A stretch of 64,000 nt of DNA from Acidovorax defluvii (GTDB taxonomy: Bacteria; Pseudomonadota; Gammaproteobacteria; Burkholderiales; Burkholderiaceae_C), in NCBI GenBank assembly GCA_003268905.1, contig QLTU01000005.1:62001-126000 (forward strand), in the 5' to 3' direction. Positions 10,892 to 20,870 of the stretch are shown here, in pieces. A program made the position numbers and the translations under genes. Under the pieces are notes generated by a model that had not been told where the DNA came from, did no database searches, and was given only the letters and a program-made list of their open reading frames with translations. Within the stretch, counting starts at the first letter, position 1. Each line of letters starts with the position of its first letter.

Positions 10892-12247
10892 TCAGGCAGA
10901 GGGTGCAGCCTGAGGGGTCTTGTTCCGGATCAACGCTTCGAACTCGGGACGGAAGTGCTTGATCATGGCGCGTACGGGCATCGCTGCCGCGTCGCCCAGG
11001 GCGCAGATGGTGCGCCCCATGATGTTGCTGGCAACGGAATCCAGCACATCCATGTCGGCGGGACGCCCGTCGCCGCGGTGAATGCGGTCCACCAAGCGCC
11101 AGAGCCAACCCGTACCTTCCCGGCAAGGGGTGCACTGCCCACACGACTCATGCATGTAGAAATATGACAGGCGCTTGAGCGACTCCACCATGCAGCGCGA
11201 GTCGTCCATTACGATCACCGCCCCAGAACCCAGCATGGAACCGGCCTTGGCAATCGAGTCGTAGTCCATGGTGCATTCCATGATGATGGATGCCGGCAAA
11301 ACGGGAGACGAAGAACCACCAGGAATCACCGCCTTGAGCTGGCGACCCGTGCGCACACCGCCAGCCAGCTCAAGCAGCTTGGCAAACGGCGTGCCCATGG
11401 GCACCTCGTAGTTGCCGGGCCGTTCCACATCGCCACTGACCGAAAAGATCTTGGTGCCACCGTTGTTGGGCTTGCCGCACGCCAGGTAGGCAGCTCCGCC
11501 GTTGCGAATGATCCAGGGCACCGCAGCGAACGTCTCGGTGTTGTTGATGGTCGTAGGCTTGCCGTAAAGGCCAAAACTGGCCGGAAACGGCGGCTTGAAT
11601 CGTGGCTGGCCTTTCTTGCCTTCCAGGGATTCGAGCAGGGCGGTTTCCTCGCCGCAGATGTAGGCACCAAAACCGTGGTGCGCATGCAGCTGAAAGCTGA
11701 AGCTGCTGCCCAGAATGCCATTGCCCAGGTAGCCTGCAGCACGTGCCTCTTCCAGAGCCGCCTCAAAGCGCTCGTACGTCTGGAAGATTTCGCCGTGAAT
11801 GTAGTTGTAGCCCACGCTGATACCCATCGCGTAAGCAGCAATGATCATGCCCTCAATCACGATGTGCGGGTTGTACATCAGGATGTCGCGATCCTTGCAT
11901 GTACCCGGCTCACCCTCGTCAGAGTTGCACACGAGGTATTTTTGCCCCGGGAACTGCCGGGGCATGAAGCTCCACTTCAATCCCGTGGGAAACCCTGCAC
12001 CGCCGCGCCCCCGAAGTCCGGACTCCTTGACGGTCGCAATCACCTGATCCTGCGTCAGACCTTCGCCGCCATTCGCGCCCAAAATGGTGCGCAGGGCTTG
12101 GTATCCGCCACGGGCTTCATAGTCCTTGATGCCCCAGTTGGAACCATTCAGGTCGGCATAAATCTGTGGCGCGATATGCCGGCCATGGAAGCAGGTTTCG
12201 ACACCTGCGGCCTGAAATTGTGCAAGTACCTGGGCAGCTGTAGTCAT
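10892..12247 (-). CDS. nuoF: NADH-quinone oxidoreductase subunit F (NADH/FMN site)
   Basis: A 451-residue subunit that binds NADH and FMN and takes the first electrons. It shows [15 protein letters not shown] (FMN/NADH binding), [14 protein letters not shown], and the 4Fe-4S (N3) motif [15 protein letters not shown]. The start is ATG 12247 ([15 protein letters not shown]), which overlaps the nuoE stop by 4 bp; the longer upstream frame is antisense-quality sequence inside nuoE. Confidence 0.98.
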   Translation of the reverse strand: MTTAAQVLAQFQAAGVETCFHGRHIAPQIYADLNGSNWGIKDYEARGGYQALRTILGANGGEGLTQDQVIATVKESGLRGRGGAGFPTGLKWSFMPRQFPGQKYLVCNSDEGEPGTCKDRDILMYNPHIVIEGMIIAAYAMGISVGYNYIHGEIFQTYERFEAALEEARAAGYLGNGILGSSFSFQLHAHHGFGAYICGEETALLESLEGKKGQPRFKPPFPASFGLYGKPTTINNTETFAAVPWIIRNGGAAYLACGKPNNGGTKIFSVSGDVERPGNYEVPMGTPFAKLLELAGGVRTGRQLKAVIPGGSSSPVLPASIIMECTMDYDSIAKAGSMLGSGAVIVMDDSRCMVESLKRLSYFYMHESCGQCTPCREGTGWLWRLVDRIHRGDGRPADMDVLDSVASNIMGRTICALGDAAAMPVRAMIKHFRPEFEALIRNKTPQAAPSA

Positions 12248-12735
12248 TGCTTTGCCTCCGCCGCGCGCAGGTTGTCCACCAGCTGGTCGAGCTTGTCGTT
12301 GCCCATGAAGCTGCACATGCTGCGATCGTTCACCAGCATCACGGGTGCATCGGCACAGGCGCCAAGGCACTCGCACTGCTGCAGGGTGAACATGCCGTCT
12401 GGCGTCGTTTCGCCCATGGAAATACCCAGCTTGTGCTCAAGATGCTCCAGCGCCTTGCCACCATCACGCAAGAGGCATGGCAGGTTGGTACAAACGTTCA
12501 GCTTGTATTTGCCCACCGCTTGCTGGTTGTACATGTTGTAGAACGTGGTGACTTCGTGCACGGCGATCTGCGGCATACCAAGATATTCGGCAATGCCGGC
12601 TTCGCTGGCCTCGCTCACGTATCCCTGTTCCTGCTGCACGATGGCAAGGCAGGCCATCACGGCAGATTGCTTCTGCTCCGCCGGGTACTTGGCTACTTCG
12701 CGCGCAAATCGCGCTTTGGTCGCTTCGGTAATCAT
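12244..12735 (-). CDS. nuoE: NADH-quinone oxidoreductase subunit E
   Basis: A 163-residue thioredoxin-like subunit holding the off-path 2Fe-2S cluster N1a. The four cysteine ligands are in VCTNLPC and [10 protein letters not shown]. It overlaps nuoD and nuoF by 4 bp each, as part of the coupled nuoD-E-F block. Confidence 0.97.
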   Translation of the reverse strand: MITEATKARFAREVAKYPAEQKQSAVMACLAIVQQEQGYVSEASEAGIAEYLGMPQIAVHEVTTFYNMYNQQAVGKYKLNVCTNLPCLLRDGGKALEHLEHKLGISMGETTPDGMFTLQQCECLGACADAPVMLVNDRSMCSFMGNDKLDQLVDNLRAAEAKQ

Positions 12736-13985
12736 CGATCAATCTCTCCGAACACGATATCCATGGTGCCGATGATGGCAACCACGTCGGCCAGCATGTG
12801 GCCACGGGCCATTTCGTCCAGCGTGGCCAGATGCGCGAAGCCAGGGGCACGGATCTTCAGTCGATACGGCTTGTTGGCTCCGTCGCTCACCAGATAGATA
12901 CCGAACTCTCCCTTGGGATGCTCGACCGCAGCATAGGCCTCGCCTTCGGGAACATGGAAGCCCTCGGTGAACAACTTGAAGTGGTGGATCAGCTCTTCCA
13001 TGTTGGACTTCATGGACTCGCGATCGGGGGGGGCGATCTTGTGGTTGTCCGTGATCACCGGGCCCGGATTGACGCGCAGCCAGTCGACGCACTGCTTGAT
13101 GATGCGATTGGACTCGCGCATTTCCTGCATGCGGACCAGATACCGGTCGTAGCAGTCGCCGGTTTTGCCAACCGGAACATCAAAGTCCATTCGGTCGTAC
13201 ACATCGTACGGCTGGGTCTTGCGCAAGTCCCACGCAATGCCCGAGCCCCGCAGCATGGGCCCGGTCATACCCAGGTTCAGCGCGCGCTCGGGTGGGACCA
13301 CACCAATGCCCACGGTGCGCTGCTTCCAGATGCGGTTATCGGTGAGCAGGGTTTCATACTCATCCATACAGCCCGGAAAGCGCTGCGTGAAGTCGTCAAT
13401 GAAATCCAGCAACGAACCTTTGCGGTTGTGGTTCATCGCCTCAAGCGCCTTGGCATTCTTGATCTTGCTGACCTTGTACTGAGGCATGCTGTCCGGCAGA
13501 TCGCGGTACACACCACCAGGACGGAAGTAGGCCGCATGCATGCGCGCGCCCGACACTGCTTCGTACATGTCGAACAGGTCTTCGCGCTCGCGGAAGGTGT
13601 AGATCAGGATGGTGGAGCTGCCGCAGTCGTTGCCGTGCGAACCGAGCCACATGAGGTGATTGAGCAGGCGCGTGATTTCAGCAAACATCACCCGGATGTA
13701 TTGCGCACGCAGCGGCACCTCGATGCCCAGCAGCTTTTCAATTGCCAGGCAATAGGCATGCTCGTTGCACATCATCGAGACGTAATCGAGCCGGTCCATA
13801 TAGGGAAGCGACTGGATATAGGTCTTGTGCTCGGCCAGCTTTTCGGTGGCGCGATGAAGCAGACCAACGTGCGGGTCGGCGCGCTGCACCACTTCGCCGT
13901 CCAGTTCCAGCACCAAGCGCAACACACCGTGCGCGGCCGGGTGCTGCGGACCAAAGTTCAGGGAATAGTTCTTGATTTCCGCCAT
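12732..13985 (-). CDS. nuoD: NADH-quinone oxidoreductase subunit D (49-kDa type)
   Basis: A 417-residue subunit that forms the quinone site with Nuo[21 protein letters not shown] at the N-terminus contains the quinone-site His, and [12 protein letters not shown] and the C-terminal [10 protein letters not shown] are typical. As in most betaproteobacteria it is separate from NuoC, not fused as in E. coli. It follows nuoC after 27 bp. Confidence 0.98.
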   Translation of the reverse strand: MAEIKNYSLNFGPQHPAAHGVLRLVLELDGEVVQRADPHVGLLHRATEKLAEHKTYIQSLPYMDRLDYVSMMCNEHAYCLAIEKLLGIEVPLRAQYIRVMFAEITRLLNHLMWLGSHGNDCGSSTILIYTFREREDLFDMYEAVSGARMHAAYFRPGGVYRDLPDSMPQYKVSKIKNAKALEAMNHNRKGSLLDFIDDFTQRFPGCMDEYETLLTDNRIWKQRTVGIGVVPPERALNLGMTGPMLRGSGIAWDLRKTQPYDVYDRMDFDVPVGKTGDCYDRYLVRMQEMRESNRIIKQCVDWLRVNPGPVITDNHKIAPPDRESMKSNMEELIHHFKLFTEGFHVPEGEAYAAVEHPKGEFGIYLVSDGANKPYRLKIRAPGFAHLATLDEMARGHMLADVVAIIGTMDIVFGEIDR

Positions 13986-14012
13986 GATGGATCACATGAG
14001 TCGCCCAGCGGC

Positions 14013-14621
14013 TCAGTGCAGGCCTCCGTACTTATCTTCGCGAATGATGCGGGGCGTGATTTCTCGCGGCTCGATGGAAACTGGCTCATAAACCACGCGC
14101 CGCTGCTCGGCGTCGTAGCGCATCTCCACATGTCCGGACAGCGGGAAATCCTTGCGGAAGGGATGACCAATAAACCCGTAGTCGGTCAGGATGCGGCGCA
14201 AATCGTTGTGACCATCGAAAACGATACCAAACAGGTCGAACGCCTCGCGCTCAAACCAGTTGGCCGAATTCCACAACTCGGTGACCGAGGCCACCACCGG
14301 AAAATCATCGTCCGGGCAAAACACCTTGACGCGCACGCGCTGGTTGAGACTGACAGACAGCAGATGCGACACCACACAATAGCGCGCACCTTCGTTCACG
14401 GCATCTGCATAGGCCGAGTAATCCACCCCGCAAAGGTCGATCAGCTGCTCAAAACGGCAGCCATCGGCATCGCGCAACACACGCATGGCCTCCAGGTAGT
14501 CAGCAGCGGCAACCACCACGGTCACCTCGTCCAGAGCCACCGTGATCTGCCGCACCTTGGCACCCAGCGCCGCAGCAATGTTGTCTTTGAGTTTTTCAGG
14601 CCGAATGGCAACTGCAGTCAT
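14013..14621 (-). CDS. nuoC: NADH-quinone oxidoreductase subunit C (30-kDa type)
   Basis: A 202-residue subunit of the peripheral arm. The signature ERE(A)FDLFGI is present as [17 protein letters not shown], followed by [12 protein letters not shown]. Two adjacent ATG codons (14624 and 14621) follow the sequence GAAGGG; the second has the better spacing and is chosen. The gene begins 10 bp after the nuoB stop. Confidence 0.97.
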   Translation of the reverse strand: MTAVAIRPEKLKDNIAAALGAKVRQITVALDEVTVVVAAADYLEAMRVLRDADGCRFEQLIDLCGVDYSAYADAVNEGARYCVVSHLLSVSLNQRVRVKVFCPDDDFPVVASVTELWNSANWFEREAFDLFGIVFDGHNDLRRILTDYGFIGHPFRKDFPLSGHVEMRYDAEQRRVVYEPVSIEPREITPRIIREDKYGGLH

Positions 14622-14631
14622 CATCAACCCT

Positions 14632-15111
14632 TCAGACACGAGCAATGGTGTTGGTGCGGCGAATCTTCTGCTGCAACTGGATGATCCCGTAGATCAACGC
14701 TTCGGCCGTGGGTGGGCAGCCAGGCACATACACATCGACCGGCACGATACGGTCGCAGCCACGCACCACGGAATAACTGTAGTGGTAGTAACCACCGCCA
14801 TTGGCGCACGACCCCATCGACAGCACCCACCGGGGTTCCGACATCTGGTCATATACCTTGCGCAGGGCAGGAGCCATCTTGTTGCACAGGGTGCCCGCCA
14901 CAATCATCAGATCGGACTGGCGCGGGCTGGCGCGAAACACCTCGGCGCCAAAACGACCAATGTCGTAGCGCGCAGCGGCCGCGTGCATCATCTCGACCGC
15001 ACAGCACGCCAAACCAAAGGTCATGGGCCACAGGGATCCGGTCTTGGCCCAGTTCACCACAGAGTCGTAACTCGTGGTGATGAAGCCTTCCTTCATCACG
15101 CCTTCAATCAT
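14632..15111 (-). CDS. nuoB: NADH-quinone oxidoreductase subunit B (PSST type)
   Basis: A 159-residue subunit binding the terminal 4Fe-4S cluster N2, from which quinone is reduced. The ligands are the adjacent cysteines in LACCAVEMM, the Cys in MGSCANGGG and the one in [11 protein letters not shown]. It lies 25 bp after nuoA. Confidence 0.98.
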   Translation of the reverse strand: MIEGVMKEGFITTSYDSVVNWAKTGSLWPMTFGLACCAVEMMHAAAARYDIGRFGAEVFRASPRQSDLMIVAGTLCNKMAPALRKVYDQMSEPRWVLSMGSCANGGGYYHYSYSVVRGCDRIVPVDVYVPGCPPTAEALIYGIIQLQQKIRRTNTIARV

Positions 15112-15136
15112 TGCATCAGTCCTTGTTGCAGCCCGT

Positions 15137-15496
15137 TCATTCCCAATTCAGGGCGCCTTTTTTCCACTCGTAGGCAAAACCCACGACAAGGATGGCGAGA
15201 AAGATCACCACGGCCACAAAGCCGGTCACCCCCACCTCCTGCAGCGAGACAGCCCAAGGGAAAAGAAAGGCGATTTCCAGATCGAACAGAATGAAAAGAA
15301 TGGCCACGAGGTAATAGCGCACATCGAACTTCATGCGCGCATCTTCGAAGGCTTCAAACCCACATTCGTAAGGGGAATTTTTTGCGGCGTCCGGGCGATT
15401 GGGGCCCAGCACATATCCTAGAACCAGCGGCACTATACCTACAGCAATGCCAACCAGGATAAACAAGAGGACGGGGAGGTACTGTTCGAGATTCAT
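15137..15496 (-). CDS. nuoA: NADH-quinone oxidoreductase subunit A
   Basis: A 119-residue, three-helix membrane subunit and first gene of the nuo operon. The loop between helices 1 and 2 has [15 protein letters not shown], with the Cys of the conserved quinone-channel region, and [20 protein letters not shown] follows. The nearest upstream feature is tRNA-Leu 73 bp away, so the operon may be read through from the tRNA promoter or start within that gap. Confidence 0.97.
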   Translation of the reverse strand: MNLEQYLPVLLFILVGIAVGIVPLVLGYVLGPNRPDAAKNSPYECGFEAFEDARMKFDVRYYLVAILFILFDLEIAFLFPWAVSLQEVGVTGFVAVVIFLAILVVGFAYEWKKGALNWE

Positions 15497-15569
15497 CTGG
15501 AGGATGTGCTCACCGCTGTGGCCTAGCCTGCAAGAACCCTGGCCGGGTCATGCAGGCTGGCCTATGTTT

Positions 15570-15654
15570 TGGTGCCGTCGGCGAGACTCGAACTCGCACA
15601 GCTTTCGCCACTACCCCCTCAAGATAGCGTGTCTACCAATTTCACCACGACGGC
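15570..15654 (-). tRNA. tRNA-Leu (anticodon GAG)
   Basis: On the minus strand an 85-nt sequence folds as a class II tRNA. The acceptor arms GCCGTCG (5') and CGACGGC (3') pair fully, followed by discriminator A and an encoded CCA. The anticodon stem CTATC/GGTAG encloses the loop TTGAGGG, giving anticodon GAG (Leu, codons CUC/CUU). The long variable arm and the T-loop GTTCGAGTC are visible. Position between secG and nuoA is usual in Burkholderiales. A TACAAT box on the minus strand at 15715-15720, about 60 bp upstream, could be its -10 element, but no -35 is clear. Confidence 0.95.
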
Positions 15655-15767
15655 TGTTTTTTTATCTGGATGGCATGAGGAACCTTGCGGTTTTGGCTTC
15701 CCAGACAATCCGGGATTGTACTCCGGAAAAACCCTTCCCCAGAGCCTGAAACCCAATTTAGTGCAGA

Positions 15768-16154
15768 TTATTTCGTCGGGATCTGGCCGGCACCCGAAGC
15801 AGCAGCCGCAGGTGCGGGCACCGCTGCATTAGAACCAGCATCCGCAGGCCCATTTACCGGCGTAGCGGGAGCCACAGCGGCTGGCGTTTCCAGCACGCTG
15901 CCCGAACCGGTGGGACGCGCGTTGCCAAAATAGGCCAGCGCCAGAGTTGCCACAAAAAACACCGTTGCCAGCACGCCCGTGGTGCGCGAAAGAAAGTTGG
16001 CACTGCCACTGGCGCCAAACAGGCTACCCGAACTGCCACTGCCAAACGCAGCTCCCATGTCTGCGCCCTTCCCATGCTGAACCAGGATCAGGCCAATCAT
16101 GCCCAGAGCCGTCAGCATCTGCACACCCAAAATCACATTTACAAGCACGCTCAT
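15768..16154 (-). CDS. secG: Preprotein translocase subunit SecG
   Basis: A 128-residue protein with the two-helix SecG fold: VNVILGVQMLTALGMIGLIL, then the conserved QHGKGADMGAAFGSGSSGSL loop, then a second helix ending near FFVATLALAYF. It is an accessory subunit of the SecYEG channel. The C-terminal 45 residues are a Pro/Ala-rich tail, longer than in E. coli but usual for the group. Its ribosome binding site AGGAG lies directly beside a half copy of the dispersed two-hairpin repeat. Confidence 0.95.
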   Translation of the reverse strand: MSVLVNVILGVQMLTALGMIGLILVQHGKGADMGAAFGSGSSGSLFGASGSANFLSRTTGVLATVFFVATLALAYFGNARPTGSGSVLETPAAVAPATPVNGPADAGSNAAVPAPAAAASGAGQIPTK

Positions 16155-16169
16155 TCTCTGTTTACTCCT

Positions 16170-16195
16170 AATTTGATAGCTTGAAGCGCATGCCC
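16170..16195 (-). repeat. Half copy of the two-hairpin intergenic element, upstream of secG
   Basis: On the minus strand GGGCATGCGCTTCAAGCTAT followed by CAAATT matches one end of the dispersed element (GCGCTT, then AGCTATCAAA). It fills the gap between the tpiA stop and the AGGAG of secG, so this part of the element forms the leader of secG. Confidence 0.55.
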
Positions 16196-16939
16196 TTATT
16201 GGGCTGCGGCAATAATTTGCAAAAAGTCTTGGGCTTTCAAGGCCGCGCCGCCAACCAAGCCACCGTCGATGTCCGGTTGTGCCAGCAGTTGCGCGGCGTT
16301 GGCCGCGTTCATGCTGCCGCCATACAGCAGGCGAATCCGGTCTGCGTGTTCACTGGCTGCTGCCAGCTGGGCACGCAAAACGGCATGCACTTGCTGGGCC
16401 TGCTCTGGCGACGCCGTGCGCCCTGTTCCAATCGCCCAGACGGGTTCATAAGCCACCACGATTTCGCTGATGCAATGGCCATTGAGGTGTATCACCGCCG
16501 CCAACTGGCGCTTGACGACCACCTCGGTTTGTCCGGCTTCGCGCTCGGCCAGGGTTTCGCCCACACATACGATGGGCGTGATGCCCTGCGCCAGCGCCCG
16601 TTGCGCCTTGACGGCCACCACGGTATCGCTCTCGCCGTGGTACTGGCGCCGCTCCGAGTGCCCCACCAGCACATACCGCACGCCAAACTCCTTGAGCATG
16701 GCCGCCGATGTCTCGCCCGTGTAGGCGCCCATCTCATGCACCGAGACGTCCTGTGCGGCCAGCGCCAGCGCAGACCCCGCCGCGATGCCCGCCACCTGGG
16801 CCAGATACGGTGCCGGCACGGCCACCGCCACATCACAGGCGGGTTGCCCCATGCCGGCGACAAGGGCCCGCACCAGTGCCTCGTTGGCAGCCAGGCTGCC
16901 ATTCATCTTCCAGTTTCCAGCGATGAGTTTCTTTTTCAT
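16196..16939 (-). CDS. tpiA: Triose-phosphate isomerase
   Basis: A 247-residue glycolytic and gluconeogenic enzyme that interconverts dihydroxyacetone phosphate and glyceraldehyde 3-phosphate. AGNWKMNG carries the catalytic Lys, [14 protein letters not shown] the catalytic His, and [13 protein letters not shown] the catalytic Glu; [13 protein letters not shown] and [15 protein letters not shown] form the phosphate-binding end. The start ATG 16939 overlaps the stop of the upstream oxidoreductase by 4 bp (ATGA); the frame is open further upstream, but only this start gives the family N-terminus. Confidence 0.97.
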   Translation of the reverse strand: MKKKLIAGNWKMNGSLAANEALVRALVAGMGQPACDVAVAVPAPYLAQVAGIAAGSALALAAQDVSVHEMGAYTGETSAAMLKEFGVRYVLVGHSERRQYHGESDTVVAVKAQRALAQGITPIVCVGETLAEREAGQTEVVVKRQLAAVIHLNGHCISEIVVAYEPVWAIGTGRTASPEQAQQVHAVLRAQLAAASEHADRIRLLYGGSMNAANAAQLLAQPDIDGGLVGGAALKAQDFLQIIAAAQ

Positions 16940-17928
16940 GATGACCACGTCAAAACAATCTTGCCTGTGTGCTGGTTGGATTCCATCAGCGCATGGGCCT
17001 GCGCCGCATCCGCCGCCGCAAAAGTGCGATAGATGACGGGGCGAACCGTGCCCGCCGCAATCAGGGGCCAGACATGCTCGCGCAGCGCGCGCGCAATGGC
17101 TCCCTTGAACGCCACCGGGCGTGGACGCAGGGTGGAGCCCGTAATGGTCAGCCGGCGCCGCAGCACCAGGCCCGCATTGAAGGCGCTCTTGACCCCGCCC
17201 TGCACGGCGATGATGACCAGGCGGCCATCTTCGGCCAGGCACTCCACCTCGCGCGCCACATAGTCGCCGGCAACCATGTCGAGCACCACATCCACGCCTT
17301 TGCCGGCAGTGATGCGTTTTGCTTCCTCGACAAAGTCCTGGGTCTTGTAGTTGATGGCGTGGTGCGCGCCCAGTGCCAGGCAGGCTGCACATTTTTCATC
17401 GCTGCCCGCCGTCACGATCACCGTGGCACCCATAGCGCGCGCCAACTGAATGGCGGTAACGCCAATGCCGCTGGTGCCGCCCTGCACCAGCAGGGTTTCA
17501 CCTGCCTGCAGGCGACCCCGGTCAAACACATTGCTCCACACCGTGAAGAAGGTTTCGGGCAGAGATGCCGCCTCAATGTCGGAAAGCCCCGCGGGCACTG
17601 GAAGGCACTGCTCGACAGGCGCCACGCACCACTCGGCGTAGCCGCCACCAGCCACCAGCGCGCAAACGCGGTCGCCCACCTGCAAGCCGGCGCGCAACAG
17701 GGCCGCCGCATCGCCGCTTTCGACAACACCCGCCACCTCCAGCCCCGGCAGATCGGTGGCGCCAGGTGGAGGCGCGTAATGCCCCAGGCGTTGCAGCACA
17801 TCGGGCCGATTGATACCGCTCGCACTGACGCGAATCAGCAACTCGCCCTCCCCCGCCTGGGGCTTGGGGCGCTCGCCCAGGCGCAGCACATCGGCGGCGC
17901 CAAAGGCAGTGATTTCTACAGCGCGCAT
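16936..17928 (-). CDS. NAD(P)H quinone oxidoreductase, PIG3/zinc-less MDR family
   Basis: A 330-residue medium-chain dehydrogenase/reductase. [19 protein letters not shown] and [20 protein letters not shown] are typical of the PIG3-like quinone oxidoreductases, and [20 protein letters not shown] is the NADPH-binding Rossmann loop. It lacks the zinc-binding cysteines of alcohol dehydrogenases. Expected activity is NADPH-dependent one-electron reduction of quinones. AAGGA precedes the ATG at good spacing, and the stop overlaps tpiA, so the two are co-translated. Confidence 0.88.
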   Translation of the reverse strand: MRAVEITAFGAADVLRLGERPKPQAGEGELLIRVSASGINRPDVLQRLGHYAPPPGATDLPGLEVAGVVESGDAAALLRAGLQVGDRVCALVAGGGYAEWCVAPVEQCLPVPAGLSDIEAASLPETFFTVWSNVFDRGRLQAGETLLVQGGTSGIGVTAIQLARAMGATVIVTAGSDEKCAACLALGAHHAINYKTQDFVEEAKRITAGKGVDVVLDMVAGDYVAREVECLAEDGRLVIIAVQGGVKSAFNAGLVLRRRLTITGSTLRPRPVAFKGAIARALREHVWPLIAAGTVRPVIYRTFAAADAAQAHALMESNQHTGKIVLTWSS

Positions 17929-17960
17929 ACAGGAATCCTTCGCACGTCAATCTGAATGAT

Positions 17961-18011
17961 TTTGGCCGCTAGCGCTTGATGGATAAGCGCCAGCAGCTCT
18001 CATATCAATAG
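17961..18011 (-). repeat. Two-hairpin intergenic element, copy 1
   Basis: On the minus strand it reads (starting at 18011) CTATTGATATGAGAGCTGCT, then GGCGCTTATCCATCAAGCGC and TAGCGGCCAAAA. The palindrome GCGCTTATCCATCAAGCGC is the core; the AGCT arm lies on the pnp side. It occupies most of the gap between pnp and the quinone oxidoreductase gene. Related copies are annotated at 34071, 38842, 46601, 53951, 56958 and 61785. Confidence 0.75.
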
Positions 18012-18019
18012 CAGATCAA

Positions 18020-20278
18020 TCAACCGTTCAACTGGCCTGCGTTGCCTTCGGTCGGCATCGCTTGCTGCTGCTGTTGCTGCTGATCGGCGGACTGGCGATC
18101 ACGACCGCCGTCACGGCGCTCGCCACCGCGATCGCCACCACGGTCACCACGCTCAGCCGGTGCTGGACGATCGCTGCCGCCAGCGGGACGCTCGGCCAGG
18201 ACCTTCATGGACAGCTTGACGCGGCCCTTTTCGTCAGTTTCCATGACCTTGACCTTGACGATCTGGCCTTCGGTCAGGTAGTCGCCCACGCGCTCGACAC
18301 GCTCGTGCGCGATCTGGCTGATGTGCAGCAGGCCGTCCTTGCCGGGCAGCAGGTTGATGAGGGCGCCGAAGTCCAGGATCTTGGTGACCGGGCCTTCGTA
18401 GATCTTGCCGATTTCGACTTCGGCCGTGATCTGCTCGATGCGGCGCTTGGCTTCGTCGGCCTTGGCGTTGTCGGTGGCGGCGATGGTGATGGTGCCGTCT
18501 TCCTCGATGTTGATCTGGCAACCGGTTTCTTCGGTCAGCGCACGGATCACGGCGCCGCCCTTGCCGATCACGTCACGGATCTTTTCGGGGTTGATCTTCA
18601 TGGTGTAGAGCTTGGGCGCGAAGTTGCTCACTTCGGTCTTGGCTTCGCCCATGGCTTCCTGCATCTTGCCCAGGATATGAATGCGCGCTTCCTTGGCCTG
18701 TGCCAGGGCGACCTGCATGATTTCCTTGGTGATGCCCTGGATCTTGATGTCCATCTGCAGCGCCGTGATGCCGGCGGTGGTGCCCGCCACCTTGAAGTCC
18801 ATGTCGCCCAGGTGATCTTCATCGCCCAGGATGTCGGTCAGCACGGCAAAACGGTTGTCTTCCTTGATCAGGCCCATGGCGATACCGGCCACATGCGCCT
18901 TCATAGGCACCCCAGCGTCCATCATCGACAGGCAGCCGCCGCAGACCGAAGCCATCGACGACGAGCCATTGGATTCGGTGATTTCCGACACCACGCGCAT
19001 GGTGTAGGGGAATTCTTCCTTGGTTGGCAACACCGCCACCAGAGCACGCTTGGCCAGACGGCCGTGGCCGATTTCGCGGCGCTTGGTGCTGCCCATGCGA
19101 CCCACTTCGCCCGTGGCAAAGGGAGGCATGTTGTAGTGCATCATGAAGCGGTCTTCATACTCGCCTGCCAGCGCATCAATGCGCTGTGCATCGCGCTCGG
19201 TGCCCAGCGTGGTCACCACCAGTGCCTGGGTTTCACCACGAGTGAACAGGCTGGAGCCGTGCGCGCGGGGCAGCACGCTGCTGCGGATTTCGATGGGGCG
19301 CACGGTGCGCGTGTCGCGGCCGTCGATGCGGGGCTCACCGGCCAGGATCTGGCTGCGCACAATGCGTGCCTCGATGTCGAACAGCATGCCTTCGACCTTG
19401 ACGCTGTCGAATGCAACGCCGTCTTCCTTCAGGTCGGCCATGACCACGGCATAGGCTTCGCGGCAAGCGTGCGTGCGGGCCTGCTTGTTGCGGATCTGGT
19501 AGGCAGCGCGCAGCTTGTCTTCGGCCAGGGCCGTCACCTTGGCGATGAGCGGCTCGTCCTTGGCGGGCGCCTTCCAGTCCCACATGGGCTTGCCGGCTTC
19601 ACGCACCAGATCATGAATGGCATTGATGGCCACATTGCCCTGCTGGTGACCAAACACCACGGCACCCAGCATGACTTCTTCGGACAGTTGCTGCGCCTCG
19701 GATTCGACCATCAGCACAGCCGCTTCGGTGCCGGCCACGACCAGGTCCATCTGCGAGCTCTTGCGCGCCGTCTGGCCGGGGTTGAGCACATATTCGCCGT
19801 TGATATAGCCCACGCGCGCAGCGCCAATCGGGCCACTGAACGGAATGCCCGAGATGGCCAGCGCAGCGCTGGTGGCAATCAGGGCGGCAATGTCGGCATC
19901 GACTTCAGGGTTCAGCGACACCGTGTGGATGACCACATGCACGTCGTTGTAGAAACCTTCGGGGAACAGCGGGCGGATCGGGCGGTCGATCAGGCGGCTG
20001 GTGAGGGTTTCGTGCTCGCTGGGCTTGGCTTCGCGCTTGAAAAAGCTGCCGGGGATCTTGCCCGCAGCGTAGGTCTTCTCGATGTAATCCACCGTCAGCG
20101 GGAAGAAGTCTTGCCCCGCCTTGGCCACCTTGGACGCCACCACCGTAGCCAGCACCACGGTGTCGTCGATGTTCACCAGCACGGCGCCGCCGGCCTGGCG
20201 GGCGATTTCGCCCGTTTCCATGATGACGGTCTTGTCACCCCATTGGAAAGTCTTGGTGATTTTGTTGAAAATGCTCAT
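18020..20278 (-). CDS. pnp: Polyribonucleotide nucleotidyltransferase (PNPase)
   Basis: A 752-residue 3'-5' phosphorolytic exoribonuclease of the RNA degradosome. Two RNase PH domains are followed by a KH domain with the GxxG loop in [18 protein letters not shown] and an S1 domain ([18 protein letters not shown]). The last 50 or so residues are an Arg/Gly/Asp-rich tail with a run of seven Gln, encoded by CAG/CAA repeats. The start has CAGGAGC, part of or next to a half copy of the dispersed element. It lies downstream of rpsO, the usual rpsO-pnp pair. Confidence 0.98.
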   Translation of the reverse strand: MSIFNKITKTFQWGDKTVIMETGEIARQAGGAVLVNIDDTVVLATVVASKVAKAGQDFFPLTVDYIEKTYAAGKIPGSFFKREAKPSEHETLTSRLIDRPIRPLFPEGFYNDVHVVIHTVSLNPEVDADIAALIATSAALAISGIPFSGPIGAARVGYINGEYVLNPGQTARKSSQMDLVVAGTEAAVLMVESEAQQLSEEVMLGAVVFGHQQGNVAINAIHDLVREAGKPMWDWKAPAKDEPLIAKVTALAEDKLRAAYQIRNKQARTHACREAYAVVMADLKEDGVAFDSVKVEGMLFDIEARIVRSQILAGEPRIDGRDTRTVRPIEIRSSVLPRAHGSSLFTRGETQALVVTTLGTERDAQRIDALAGEYEDRFMMHYNMPPFATGEVGRMGSTKRREIGHGRLAKRALVAVLPTKEEFPYTMRVVSEITESNGSSSMASVCGGCLSMMDAGVPMKAHVAGIAMGLIKEDNRFAVLTDILGDEDHLGDMDFKVAGTTAGITALQMDIKIQGITKEIMQVALAQAKEARIHILGKMQEAMGEAKTEVSNFAPKLYTMKINPEKIRDVIGKGGAVIRALTEETGCQINIEEDGTITIAATDNAKADEAKRRIEQITAEVEIGKIYEGPVTKILDFGALINLLPGKDGLLHISQIAHERVERVGDYLTEGQIVKVKVMETDEKGRVKLSMKVLAERPAGGSDRPAPAERGDRGGDRGGERRDGGRDRQSADQQQQQQQAMPTEGNAGQLNG

Positions 20279-20290
20279 GTTCAGCTCCTG

Positions 20291-20310
20291 TTTTAATAGC
20301 TGGCAGCGCT
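20291..20310 (-). repeat. Half copy of the two-hairpin element in the pnp leader
   Basis: On the minus strand AGCGCTGCCAGCTATTAAAA, directly followed by CAGGAGC and the pnp ATG, matches one end of the dispersed element (AGCGCT, then AGCTATCAAAA). This is the second case, after secG, in which the half element ends at the ribosome binding site. Confidence 0.5.
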
Positions 20311-20349
20311 CTGCCAGATTGGCTTGGAGGGCAATTCAGAACACGATGC

Positions 20350-20400
20350 CATTCCAGTGAACTTGCCTGCCACCAGTGTGGGATCAAGGCCATTGGAATG
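20350..20400 (-). promoter_or_regulatory. Long inverted repeat in the rpsO-pnp spacer
   Basis: CATTCCAGTG (20350-20359) and CATTGGAATG (20391-20400) are inverted repeats with nine of ten positions pairing and a loop of about 31 nt. It lies in the untranslated region upstream of pnp. In E. coli a pnp leader hairpin is cut by RNase III for autoregulation; a similar role here is inference from position only. Confidence 0.4.
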
Positions 20401-20433
20401 ACACAGCTTCGCTCTGTTTTGCGGCTCCGAAGT

Positions 20434-20471
20434 AAAAAACGCCTGAGCTAGCGGACTAACCCAGGCGTTTT
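20434..20471 (-). terminator. Rho-independent terminator after rpsO
   Basis: On the minus strand AAAACGCCTGG and CAGGCGTTTTTT form a stem of about eight GC-rich base pairs around a loop of about 15 nt, followed by a T run. It lies just past the rpsO stop and would terminate or attenuate transcription between rpsO and pnp. Confidence 0.75.
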
Positions 20472-20486
20472 GACATGCAAATCAGA

Positions 20487-20753
20487 TTACTTGCGCAGAC
20501 CCAGCTTGGCGATCAGCGCGGTGTAACGGTCGGCGTCCTTGGCCTTGAGGTAGTCCAGCAGCTTGCGACGACGGCTCACCATGCGCAGCAGGCCGCGGCG
20601 ACCGTGGTGGTCCTTGGCGTGCGTCTTGAAGTGAGGGGTCAGTTCGTTGATGCGGGCCGTCAGCAGGGCCACTTGCACTTCTGGGCTGCCCGTGTCGTTG
20701 GCAGCGCGTGCATTGGCCTTGACAACTTCGGCCTTGATAGAGGATGCGATCAT
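20487..20753 (-). CDS. rpsO: 30S ribosomal protein S15
   Basis: An 88-residue primary rRNA-binding protein of the small subunit. The whole sequence is typical, including [18 protein letters not shown] and [20 protein letters not shown]. The start ATG 20753 ([14 protein letters not shown]) has AAGGA eight bases upstream; a longer in-frame start has no site. It precedes pnp. Confidence 0.98.
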   Translation of the reverse strand: MIASSIKAEVVKANARAANDTGSPEVQVALLTARINELTPHFKTHAKDHHGRRGLLRMVSRRRKLLDYLKAKDADRYTALIAKLGLRK

Positions 20754-20864
20754 TGATTTTTCCTTGATGGAGACCGGCAGCAATGCCGCAGGTCAATAGT
20801 TTTTACTTGCGCCAGCGGCTGGAACGGCCATTGGCGTGCGTCTTGCACCGTGCAAAACCCGCAA

Positions 20865-20870
20865 ATTATA
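20865..20870 (-). promoter_or_regulatory. Candidate -10 box for rpsO
   Basis: A perfect TATAAT on the minus strand overlaps the stop codon of the upstream aminotransferase gene, about 112 bp before the rpsO start. No good -35 hexamer is seen at 16-18 bp. The leader contains a short perfect palindrome, TTGCACCGTGCAA on the plus strand. Confidence 0.4.

Noticed and set aside
18062-20296. 744-codon open frame on the plus strand
   Set aside because: It is fully antisense to pnp. Long antisense frames are expected where the coding strand has GC-biased third positions. Its product has no recognisable family sequence.
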